Positions 1-6,843 of a stretch of 21,506 nucleotides of DNA are shown piece by piece. Under the pieces are notes generated by a model. It made no database searches and was not told where the DNA came from. It saw nothing but the letters and a program-made list of their open reading frames with translations. The position numbers were made by a program, and so were the translations under genes. Where the stretch lies: positions 1-21,506 of the forward strand of contig CAMLIT010000076.1 in the NCBI GenBank assembly GCA_946480295.1. The letters are read 5' to 3'. The stretch is from an uncultured Gemmatimonadota bacterium (GTDB lineage: Bacteria > Gemmatimonadota > Gemmatimonadetes > Gemmatimonadales > Gemmatimonadaceae). The stretch's first letter is position 1. The number at the start of each line of letters is the position of its first letter.

Positions 1-542
1 ACGTGGCGGTGGTGCTCGACCTGATGATCCACGACATCGATCTCGTGCGCACGCTCGTCGGCGGCCGCGTGGGCGCGGTGGCCGCGGTCGGGGTCCCCGT
101 GCTCACGCCGTTCGTGGACATCGCCAACGCGCGCATCGACTTCGAGTCGGGGGCGGTGGCGAACATCACGGCGAGCCGCGTCTCGCGCGAGCGCATGCGG
201 AAGCTGCGCATCTTCCAGCCGAGCGGCTACATGTCGCTCGACCTCGGGTCGGGGCAGGGCGAGTTCTATCGCGTGCGGCACGACGTGGACGTGGCGGAGC
301 TGGTGAAGAGCGGTGCCGGGATGGAGGGGCTCGTGGAGCGGATCCCGCTCGAGGCGCCGGAGGGCGAGCCGCTGCGGCTGGAGTTCGAGAGCTTCCTCGC
401 CGCGGTGCGCGGCGAGGCGCCGGTGCCGGTGACCGGCCGCGACGGGCGCGAGGCGCTGGCCGTCGCGCTCACCATCGTGCAGGAGATCGAGCGCACGCTG
501 CCGGCGCTCGCTCCGGGAATGGCCGCCGCCCACCGTGCGTGA
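1..542 (+). CDS. Gfo/Idh/MocA-family NAD(P)-dependent oxidoreductase, C-terminal part (5' end outside window)
   Basis: Only the C-terminal ~180 residues are present. The first readable codons (from GTG at 3) already lie in the middle of the protein: the stretch LMIHDIDLVRTL resembles the conserved His-Asp segment in the second domain of Gfo/Idh/MocA dehydrogenases. The N-terminal Rossmann fold with its GxGxxG motif must lie upstream, so the GTG at 3 is not the start. These enzymes usually oxidise or reduce sugars or nucleotide sugars with NAD(P). The gene ends at TGA 540-542 and overlaps lpxB by 8 nt, so it is very likely part of a lipid A operon. In that setting a UDP-GlcNAc 3-dehydrogenase (GnnA-type, giving a 3-amino sugar and amide-linked acyl chains in lipid A) is a reasonable guess, but substrate specificity cannot be read from this fragment. 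Family confidence is high, substrate confidence low. Confidence 0.82.
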   Translation, partial: VAVVLDLMIHDIDLVRTLVGGRVGAVAAVGVPVLTPFVDIANARIDFESGAVANITASRVSRERMRKLRIFQPSGYMSLDLGSGQGEFYRVRHDVDVAELVKSGAGMEGLVERIPLEAPEGEPLRLEFESFLAAVRGEAPVPVTGRDGREALAVALTIVQEIERTLPALAPGMAAAHRA

Positions 543-1665
543 CATCCTGTTCGTCGCCGGCGAAGCGTCCGGCGACCTGCACGCGGCGGGGGTCGCGCGC
601 GAGCTGCGCGAGCGCTCCGCGCCGTTCGAGCTGGTGGGGATCGGGGGCGACCAGATGCGCGCCGCCGGCGTGCGGCTCATCGAGCACGTGGGGAGCCTCG
701 CGGTCATGGGATTCGTCGAGGTGCTGCGGCACGTCCCGCGGCACTGGGCGCTGCTCCGCGACCTGAAGCGGCGGCTGCGCTCCGGCCAGGTCGCGCTCGT
801 CGTGCTCGTGGACTACCCGGGGTTCAACATGAAGGTGGCCGCCGCGGCGCGGGAGGCCGGGGTGCCGGTGCTGTACTACATCACGCCGCAGGTGTGGGCG
901 TGGGGCGCGGGACGCCTCACGGAGCTGGCGCGGACGATCTCCGAGGCCGCCGTGATCCTCCCCTTCGAGGAGGAGCTTCTGCGCCGCCACGGCGTGCGCG
1001 CGCGGTTCGTGGGCCATCCGCTGCTCGACCGCGCCGAGCGCCTGCCGGATCGCGAGGCGGCGCGCCGCGCCCTCGGCCTCGCGAGCGCCGACCGCGTGCT
1101 GGCGCTGTTCCCGGGGAGCCGCGCGCAGGAGATCGCGCGCCACCTCGACGCGTTCGTCGCCGTCGGCCGCGAGATGGAGCGACGGGTCCCGGGACTCCGG
1201 GTGATCGTGAGCGCGGCGCCCGACGTGGAGCTCGACGAGGCCCGCTGCCCGTACCCGATCGTGCGCTCGCAGTCGTTCACCGTGCTGCGAGCCGCGGACG
1301 CGGCGATGTGCAAGAGCGGCACGACGACGCTCGAGGCCGCGGTGGCCGGGTGCCCGCTCGTCGTCGCGTATCGCACGAGCCCGATCACCTACTTCGCGGC
1401 GCGTCGGCTCGTGAAGATCCCGAACATCGGGCTCGTGAACGTCGTCGCCGGGCGCACCGTCGCGCCGGAGTTCGTGCAGGATGCGTTGCAGCCGGCCAGG
1501 GTGGCGGACGCGTTGCAGCCGCTGCTCGACCCCGCGAGCGCCGCGCGCCAGCGGATGCTCGCCGACCTCGCCGCGGTGCGCGCGTCGCTCGGCCAGCCGG
1601 GCGCCGCGGGGCGCGTCGCGGAGCTGGCGCTGCGGATGACCACCGCCGATGCGCGCGTCGCCTGA
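535..1665 (+). CDS. lpxB: Lipid-A-disaccharide synthase LpxB
   Basis: LpxB (glycosyltransferase family 19) condenses UDP-2,3-diacylglucosamine with lipid X to form the beta-1,6 disaccharide of lipid A at the inner face of the inner membrane. The 376-residue product has the usual family length and motifs: FVAGEASGDLHAA at 6-18, GIGGDQMRAAG, a DYPGFN segment, YYITPQVWAWG, the FVGHPLLD motif, FPGSRAQEI in the nucleotide-sugar-binding half, and SGTTTLEAAVAGCP near the end. The start is GTG 535, because the N-terminal motif begins within a few residues of it; it overlaps the preceding dehydrogenase by 8 nt, which suggests translational coupling. Near the C-terminus a 12-nt direct repeat encodes DALQP twice nine residues apart. 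The next gene starts inside the last 17 nt. Confidence 0.96.
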   Translation: MRDILFVAGEASGDLHAAGVARELRERSAPFELVGIGGDQMRAAGVRLIEHVGSLAVMGFVEVLRHVPRHWALLRDLKRRLRSGQVALVVLVDYPGFNMKVAAAAREAGVPVLYYITPQVWAWGAGRLTELARTISEAAVILPFEEELLRRHGVRARFVGHPLLDRAERLPDREAARRALGLASADRVLALFPGSRAQEIARHLDAFVAVGREMERRVPGLRVIVSAAPDVELDEARCPYPIVRSQSFTVLRAADAAMCKSGTTTLEAAVAGCPLVVAYRTSPITYFAARRLVKIPNIGLVNVVAGRTVAPEFVQDALQPARVADALQPLLDPASAARQRMLADLAAVRASLGQPGAAGRVAELALRMTTADARVA

Positions 1666-2302
1666 GCGCGCCGAGCGCCGACGCCGCTGGATCGTCCGGA
1701 TCGGGGTGTGGGTCTTGCGCGTGCTCGGCGCGACCTGGCGCATCCGGCGCGTGCACGGCGAGCGCTACGACACCGCGCTGCGCTCCGGCGAGGGGGTGAT
1801 CTTCGCGCTCTGGCACGGCCACATGCTGCCGCTGCTCTATCAGCACCGCGGGGAGGGGGTCGCGGTGCTGATCAGCGAGCATAACGACGGGGAGATCATC
1901 GCGCGCGTGGCCGAGCGGCTGGGCTTCCGCACCATCCGCGGCTCGACGTCGCGCGGGGCGAGCCGCGCGCTCATCGCCATGGCGCGGCACGTCGAGGCGG
2001 GGGGCGCCGTGGCGATCACCCCCGACGGACCGCGGGGGCCGGCGCGCAGCTTCGCGCCCGGCGCGCTCGTGGCGGCGCAGCGGGCCGGGGCGACGGTGTT
2101 GCCGATCGCCGTCGCCGCCCCTCGCGCCTGGCGACTCCGGAGCTGGGACAGCTTCCTCATCCCGAAGCCGTTCAGCCGCGTCACCCTCGCCTACGGCGAC
2201 GCCGTGCCGCCGCACGGGAGCTCGCCGCGCGAGGCGGCGGAGGACACGCCGCGCTTCGAGCAGCTCATGGCGCAGGTCGAGCGGGAGGCGTCGCTTGGCT
2301 GA
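1649..2302 (+). CDS. DUF374 / lysophospholipid-acyltransferase-family protein, probable lipid A acyltransferase
   Basis: This 217-residue protein has the length and motifs of the DUF374 family: a basic N-terminus followed by a hydrophobic stretch (~14-29), WHGHMLP at 55-61, ISEHNDGE at 75-82, RGSTSRGASRAL at 98-109 and TPDGPRGP at 124-131. The His-containing WHGHMLP segment stands where the catalytic HX4D-like motif of glycerolipid acyltransferases lies. DUF374 includes LpxJ, a lipid A secondary acyltransferase first described in Epsilonproteobacteria and unrelated in sequence to LpxL/LpxM. The gene sits between lpxB and lpxK, overlapping both (17 nt with lpxB, 8 nt with lpxK). I therefore infer an inner-membrane acyltransferase acting on a lipid A precursor. 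A general lysophospholipid acyltransferase role is the main alternative. ATG 1649 is the natural start. The family is certain; the substrate is inferred. Confidence 0.85.
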   Translation: MRASPERAERRRRWIVRIGVWVLRVLGATWRIRRVHGERYDTALRSGEGVIFALWHGHMLPLLYQHRGEGVAVLISEHNDGEIIARVAERLGFRTIRGSTSRGASRALIAMARHVEAGGAVAITPDGPRGPARSFAPGALVAAQRAGATVLPIAVAAPRAWRLRSWDSFLIPKPFSRVTLAYGDAVPPHGSSPREAAEDTPRFEQLMAQVEREASLG

Positions 2303-3353
2303 GGAGCGCCTCACGCAGCGCCTGGTGGAGCGCATGTGGTACGGACGCGGTGCTCGCGCGGCGGTGCTCCGGACGGCGCTCCTCCCCCTCGAGTCGCTCT
2401 TCGCCGGCGCCATCGCCGTGCGTGGACTGCTCTACGACCGCGGCGTCCTGCGGGCGCGCCCCACGGCGCTGCCGGCGGTGTCCATCGGCAACCTGACCGT
2501 CGGCGGGACGGGCAAGACCCCGGTCGCCGCGTGGCTGGCGCACCGTCTGCTCGACGCCGGCGCGCGTCCGGCGGTGGTGCTGCGCGGTTATGGCGAGGAC
2601 GAGCCCGAGGTGCACCGGATCCTCAACCCGGAGATCCCGGTCGTCATCGCGCCGGACCGCGTGGCCGGTGTGCGCGCGGCGCGCGCCGGCGGGGCCGACG
2701 TCGCCATCCTCGACGATGCCTTCCAGCACCGGCGGGCGGCGCGCATGTCGGACATCGTGCTCGTCAGCGCCGACCGGTGGACGGGGCGCTCGCGTCTGCT
2801 CCCCGCCGGCCCCTGGCGTGAGCCGCTCCGTGCGGCGCGGCGCGCGAGTCTGGTCGTCGTCACACGGAAGGCGGCGCCTGCCGAGGCAGTCGACGCGGTG
2901 GAAGCGGCGCTCGACCGGGCGGCACCGGGCGTTCGGCGCGCGCGCGTCGCATTGGCACCAAACGAGCTTGTGGAGATGCAGGGTGCGCGGCGATTGCCGA
3001 TCGAATCGCTCGCCGGCGCGTCGGTGCACGCGCTGCTCGCCATCGCGGATCCTGGCGCATTCGTGCGGCAGCTCGAGGCGATCGGGGCATCGGTCACGGC
3101 GCGCTGTCATCCCGATCACCACGCGTTTTCCGACGAGGTCATTGAGGCCTTCGCGGCAGACGCGGGGCGCGCCGATTTCGCGGTGTGCACGCTGAAGGAC
3201 GCGGTGAAGGTCGCGGGGCGCTGGCCTCGCGAAGCGCCGCCGTTATGGTATGTTTCTCAACGCGTCATTGTGGAGCGCGGAGCCGTCGAGCTCGAGCAGG
3301 TGATTCACGATGTGGTTCACGCGCGAGACCGGCTGACCCAAACCGCCGGCTGA
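2295..3353 (+). CDS. lpxK: Tetraacyldisaccharide 4'-kinase LpxK
   Basis: LpxK uses ATP to phosphorylate the 4' position of the lipid A disaccharide at the cytoplasmic face of the inner membrane. The 352-residue product has an N-terminal hydrophobic region (~24-46), the P-loop [12 protein letters not shown] at 65-76, the paired aspartates of LDDAFQHR at 139-146, [10 protein letters not shown], and the C-terminal [10 protein letters not shown] segment. The start is TTG 2295, inside the end of the DUF374 gene (8-nt overlap). It gives the normal N-terminus, and no better upstream start exists in the frame. The usual GDEP-type motif after the first domain reads EDEP here. The last ~400 nt are visibly less GC-rich than the rest, and a short direct repeat spans the stop codon. 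Confidence 0.96.
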   Translation: MAEERLTQRLVERMWYGRGARAAVLRTALLPLESLFAGAIAVRGLLYDRGVLRARPTALPAVSIGNLTVGGTGKTPVAAWLAHRLLDAGARPAVVLRGYGEDEPEVHRILNPEIPVVIAPDRVAGVRAARAGGADVAILDDAFQHRRAARMSDIVLVSADRWTGRSRLLPAGPWREPLRAARRASLVVVTRKAAPAEAVDAVEAALDRAAPGVRRARVALAPNELVEMQGARRLPIESLAGASVHALLAIADPGAFVRQLEAIGASVTARCHPDHHAFSDEVIEAFAADAGRADFAVCTLKDAVKVAGRWPREAPPLWYVSQRVIVERGAVELEQVIHDVVHARDRLTQTAG

Positions 3354-3376
3354 CCCCGGCTGGAGTCCCTATTCCC

Positions 3377-4684
3377 ATGGCGACCGACCTCAGACTTCCG
3401 ACCGATAGAATCGTCCGGCCCGACAAGGACCGGTTTCTCAACGAGGAGAACCCGTTCGAGGCGATGATGTCGCGCTTCGACCGGGCGGCCGAGCTGCTGG
3501 ACCTGGAGCCCGGGTTGTACAAGGTGCTGCGCCACCCCGAGAAGCAGATCCAGATCTCGATCCCGGTGATGATGGACAGCGGCGAGGTCGAGGTCTTCAC
3601 CGGCTACCGCGTGCTCTACAACACGTCGCGCGGGCCGGCCAAGGGGGGGATCCGCTTCGACGAGAACGTCTCGCTCGAGGAAGTGAAGGCGCTCGCGGCG
3701 TGGATGACCTGGAAGTGCGCGGTGGTGAACCTGCCCTTCGGTGGCTCGAAGGGCGGTGTCGTTTGTGACCCGTTCAAGCTGAGCGTCGGGGAGCTCGAGC
3801 GGCTGACGCGGCGCTACACGGCAGGCATCATCGCCACCCTCGGCCCCGACTCCGACGTGCCCGCGCCGGACGTGAACACGAACGAGCGCGTGATGGCGTG
3901 GGTGATGGACACGTACTCGATGCACGTCCAGCACACCGTGACCGCCGTCGTCACCGGCAAGCCGGTGGAGATGGGCGGCTCCATGGGACGGCGCGAGGCC
4001 ACCGGGCGCGGCGTGATGATCTGCACGAAGGAGGCGCTCAAGTATCTCGGGATGCCGATCCAGGGGACGTCGGTCGCCGTGCAGGGCTTCGGCAACGTGG
4101 GCTCGGTCGCCGCGCAGCTCCTCCACCGCGAAGGGTGCCGGGTGATCGCGATCAGCGACCGGACTGGCGGCTTCCACAACAAGAACGGCATCGACGTGGA
4201 CGCGGCGGTGAAGTACGTCCAGCAGCACCGCTCGCTGGAGGGCTTCACCGGCGGCGACCCGATCACGAACGACGAGCTGCTGACCATCGACGCGGACGTG
4301 CTCGTGCCGGCGGCGCTGGAGAACGTCATCACCAGCAAGAACGCCGGCAAGGTCCGCGCGAAGATCATCTGCGAGGGCGCGAACGGCCCGACGACGGCGG
4401 GCGCCGACTCGATCCTCGACGAGAAGGGCGTGTTCGTGATCCCGGACATCCTGGCGAACGCCGGCGGCGTGACCGTCTCGTACTTCGAGTGGGTGCAGGA
4501 TCGCGGCGGGTACTTCTGGACCGAGGACACGGTGAACAGCCGCCTGGGCGAGATCATGACGCAGAGCTTCCAGAGCGTGCTCCAGCTCTCGCGGCAGCAC
4601 AAGGTGAACATGCGCACGGCCGCGTACATGCTGTCCATCAGCCGGGTGGCGACGGTCCACCGGCTGCGCGGCATCTATGCGTGA
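3377..4684 (+). CDS. Glu/Leu/Phe/Val dehydrogenase (glutamate dehydrogenase type)
   Basis: This enzyme reversibly deaminates an amino acid to its 2-oxo acid, most likely glutamate to 2-oxoglutarate, linking nitrogen and carbon metabolism in the cytoplasm. From ATG 3377 the product is 435 residues, normal for hexameric GDH. Visible features are GPAKGGIRF with substrate-binding Lys89, the catalytic-lysine motif PFGGSKGG (120-127, Lys125), [13 protein letters not shown] with catalytic Asp165, [12 protein letters not shown] (201-212), a Rossmann motif GFGNVG at 237-242 and the C-terminal [13 protein letters not shown] segment. The frame stays open upstream, but that part is a shadow of lpxK. A GGAG at 3362-3365 lies 11 nt before the ATG. 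It follows lpxK by 23 nt, with no functional link to lipid A. Glutamate versus leucine specificity, and NAD versus NADP, cannot be settled here; glutamate is favoured by length. Confidence 0.93.
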   Translation: MATDLRLPTDRIVRPDKDRFLNEENPFEAMMSRFDRAAELLDLEPGLYKVLRHPEKQIQISIPVMMDSGEVEVFTGYRVLYNTSRGPAKGGIRFDENVSLEEVKALAAWMTWKCAVVNLPFGGSKGGVVCDPFKLSVGELERLTRRYTAGIIATLGPDSDVPAPDVNTNERVMAWVMDTYSMHVQHTVTAVVTGKPVEMGGSMGRREATGRGVMICTKEALKYLGMPIQGTSVAVQGFGNVGSVAAQLLHREGCRVIAISDRTGGFHNKNGIDVDAAVKYVQQHRSLEGFTGGDPITNDELLTIDADVLVPAALENVITSKNAGKVRAKIICEGANGPTTAGADSILDEKGVFVIPDILANAGGVTVSYFEWVQDRGGYFWTEDTVNSRLGEIMTQSFQSVLQLSRQHKVNMRTAAYMLSISRVATVHRLRGIYA

Positions 4685-4689
4685 CGTGC

Positions 4690-4748
4690 CGTCGCGGCGT
4701 GCGTCGGCCAGCGCGCGGGACCATCGCTGATCGAGGCACGCCGCGACG
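4690..4748. repeat. 13-bp perfect inverted repeat in the gdh-rlmH gap
   Basis: The 13-nt arms at 4690-4702 (CGTCGCGGCGTGC) and 4736-4748 (GCACGCCGCGACG) are exact reverse complements, separated by 33 nt. The structure starts 5 nt after the gdh stop and ends 15 nt before the rlmH ATG, so it fills most of the 79-nt gap. No T-run follows, so it is not a classical intrinsic terminator. It could be an RNA hairpin that protects the gdh 3' end or limits read-through into rlmH, or a protein-binding site. Function is not known. Confidence 0.65.
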
Positions 4749-4763
4749 CCGCGGCGCCGGTGC

Positions 4764-5228
4764 ATGCGAGTCGTGATCGCCGCCGTGGGGCGGCCGCGCG
4801 ATGCCGCGCTGGCATCGGCGATCCGGGAGTACGAGACGCGGGCGGCGCGCTACTGGCCCCTCGAGGTGCACGAGGTCCGGGAGGAGTCGGCACGGTCGAC
4901 GCCCCCGGACCTCGTCCGCGAGCGCGAGGGGGAACGCCTGCTGGCGAAGGTACCGCCGGCGGCGCAGCTGGTCGTGTGCGACGAGCGCGGACGGCAGATG
5001 CGGTCAGCGGAGCTCGCGGCCTGGCTCCAGGAGGCGCGCGACCGCGCGCGCGACGTGGCGTTCGTGATCGGTGGCGCCTACGGACTGGCGGAACCGGTGC
5101 GGGCGCGTGCAGGCTTCATGCTGGCCATGTCGGCGTGGACGCTGCCGCACGAGCTCGCGCGACTGGTCCTGGCGGAACAGCTCTATCGCGCGGGGACGAT
5201 CGTGCGCGGCGAGCCCTATCACAAGTGA
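4764..5228 (+). CDS. rlmH: 23S rRNA (pseudouridine(1915)-N(3))-methyltransferase RlmH
   Basis: RlmH, a SPOUT-class methyltransferase, uses S-adenosylmethionine to methylate pseudouridine 1915 in helix 69 of 23S rRNA on assembled ribosomes. The 154-residue product is the typical length. The SAM-binding trefoil-knot motifs are present: FVIGGAYGL at 100-108, TLPHELARLVLAEQLYRA at 126-143 and the terminal GEPYHK, which ends exactly at the C-terminus as in other RlmH proteins. The start is ATG 4764, giving the usual short lead-in MRVVIAAVGR. No convincing Shine-Dalgarno sequence precedes it; the upstream 15 nt directly abut an inverted repeat. bshC follows after 28 nt. Confidence 0.95.
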   Translation: MRVVIAAVGRPRDAALASAIREYETRAARYWPLEVHEVREESARSTPPDLVREREGERLLAKVPPAAQLVVCDERGRQMRSAELAAWLQEARDRARDVAFVIGGAYGLAEPVRARAGFMLAMSAWTLPHELARLVLAEQLYRAGTIVRGEPYHK

Positions 5229-5256
5229 GCACGAACACGGTGAGCACGATCGGCGG

Positions 5257-6843
5257 ATGACGGTTCCACGGGTGATCACGGAGGACCTGGGCGGCTCGCC
5301 GCTCTCGCGCGCGGCGCGGCGCGGCGAGCTGCCGCAGTGGTACGGCGAGCGCCCGCGGACGCCGGGCGGCTGGCGCGAGCGCGCGGAGGCGGTGGCGCGC
5401 GAGTTCGGCGCGGCGCGATGGTACGACGCGCTGGGCGGCGCGTTCGCCGCGAGCGGCGCGGCCGCCGACCGGCTGCGCCGCGTGGCCGAGGCGGGGGGCG
5501 TCGTCGTCACGACCGGGCAGCAGCCGGGCCTCTTCGGCGGACCGCTGATGACGTTCGCCAAGGCGCTGAGCGCGCTCGCGCTCGCGGACGCGCTGGAGCG
5601 GCAGACGGGGATCCCGACCGCGCCGGTGTTCTGGGCGGCGACGGACGACGCCGACTTCGACGAGGGCGCGTGGACGAAGATCGCCGTGCCCGGCGGCGTG
5701 GAGCTGCTGCAGCTCGGCGACCGGCCGCCCGCGGGCACCCCGATGTCGCGGGCGCCGCTGGGCGACGTCGGGCCGCTCCTGCGCACGCTCGTCGAGGCGT
5801 GCGGCCCCGTGCTCGACGCGCGCGTGCTCGACGACGCGCGTGCCGCGTACGCGAGCGGCGCGACCGTCGGCGGGGCGTACGTGCGCCTGCTGCGACGCGT
5901 GCTCGAGCCGCTCGGCATCGCCGTGCTGGACTCCTGCCACGAGACCGTGCGCCATGCCGCCGGACCGCTGATGCGGCGGGCGCTGGAGCGCGCGGCGACG
6001 GTGGCGCACGCGCTCGCCGCCCGCGAGGCGGCGATCCACGCCGCGGGGTTCACGCCGCAGGTGGAGGAGGTTGCCGGTCTCTCGCTCGTCTTCACGATGG
6101 CCGAGGGGACGAAGCGTCGGCTGACGATCGCCGAGGCGCCGGAATCGCTCGGCACGCGCCCCGAGGAGCTGATCCCGAACGTGCTCCTGCGCCCGGTGAC
6201 GGAGCGGGCGATCCTGCCCACGGTCGCCTACGTGGGCGGGCCGGGGGAGATCGCGTACTTCGCGCAGGTGAGCGCGGTGGCCGATGCCCTCGGCGCGTCG
6301 CAGCCGCTCGTCGTGCCGCGCTGGTCGGTGACGATCCTCGAGCCCCGCGTGCAGCGCGTGCTCGATCGGCTGGGGGCCACGCCGGAGGACGTGCGCGCCC
6401 CGCATGCGCTGCAGACGCGCCTCGCGCGCGCCGCGCTGCCGGCGCGGATCGGCGAGACGCTGCGCCGGCTGCGGGAGGACATCGAGCGCGACACGGCCGA
6501 CCTCGAGGTGCTCGACACCGACCTGCTGGTGCCGCCGGCAAGCGTGCAGGGGGTGCGCGGCGCCATGCTGCACAAGCTCGAGCGGCTGGAGCGCCGGTAC
6601 CGCGCATCGGTGAAGCGGCGCGAGCTCCAGGCGATGCGCGACGTCGCGACGGCGCGCGGCTCCCTCTTTCCGGACGGCGTCCGGCAGGAGCGGGCGCTCG
6701 GCTACGTGCCGTTCCTCGCGCGGTACGGCGCGCCGCTGCTGGGGGAGATGTGCGCGCACGCCGCCGGGCATGCCGCGGTCGTCCTCGGCGCCACGCCCGC
6801 CGCCACCCTCATGGCCGTCGGCGCGCAGCCGTCGCCGGCATGA
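5257..6843 (+). CDS. bshC: Putative cysteine ligase BshC (bacillithiol biosynthesis)
   Basis: BshC adds cysteine to glucosaminyl-malate, the last step of bacillithiol synthesis. The 528-residue protein matches the ~540-residue family and carries its signature in the N-terminal Rossmann-like domain: TTGQQPGLFGGPLMT at 85-99 followed by PVFWAATDDADFDE at 123-136. A long helical (coiled-coil-prone) segment lies around 395-480, as in known BshC. The start is ATG 5257; the frame is open further upstream, but only as a shadow of rlmH. The spacer from rlmH (28 nt) contains a 10-nt sequence repeated with a 15-nt period (5225-5234 and 5240-5249). The TGA overlaps the murJ ATG. The glycosyltransferase (BshA) and deacetylase (BshB) of the pathway are not in this window, so production of bacillithiol is inferred. 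Confidence 0.93.
   Translation: MTVPRVITEDLGGSPLSRAARRGELPQWYGERPRTPGGWRERAEAVAREFGAARWYDALGGAFAASGAAADRLRRVAEAGGVVVTTGQQPGLFGGPLMTFAKALSALALADALERQTGIPTAPVFWAATDDADFDEGAWTKIAVPGGVELLQLGDRPPAGTPMSRAPLGDVGPLLRTLVEACGPVLDARVLDDARAAYASGATVGGAYVRLLRRVLEPLGIAVLDSCHETVRHAAGPLMRRALERAATVAHALAAREAAIHAAGFTPQVEEVAGLSLVFTMAEGTKRRLTIAEAPESLGTRPEELIPNVLLRPVTERAILPTVAYVGGPGEIAYFAQVSAVADALGASQPLVVPRWSVTILEPRVQRVLDRLGATPEDVRAPHALQTRLARAALPARIGETLRRLREDIERDTADLEVLDTDLLVPPASVQGVRGAMLHKLERLERRYRASVKRRELQAMRDVATARGSLFPDGVRQERALGYVPFLARYGAPLLGEMCAHAAGHAAVVLGATPAATLMAVGAQPSPA

Noticed and set aside
3244..3273. AT-richer patch (TATGGTATGTTT) near the lpxK end as a possible gdh promoter
   Set aside because: No -35/-10 pair with acceptable spacing was found, and the sequence encodes a normal LpxK C-terminal segment.
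3185..3376. Upstream open extension of the gdh frame (possible 499-residue protein)
   Set aside because: It lies inside lpxK, has no family similarity, and the ATG at 3377 has a GGAG upstream and gives the normal GDH length.
5225..5249. GTGAGCACGA repeated with a 15-nt period between rlmH and bshC
   Set aside because: Two short copies only, starting in the rlmH stop codon; too little to call a functional repeat.
5071..5256. Upstream extension of the bshC frame inside rlmH
   Set aside because: This is out-of-frame rlmH sequence; the family N-terminus starts at ATG 5257.
5337..6839. Long open frame running into murJ (1039 codons in total)
   Set aside because: The first ~500 codons are an Arg/Ala/Gly-rich shadow of bshC; MurJ begins at ATG 6840. 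High GC keeps alternative frames open.
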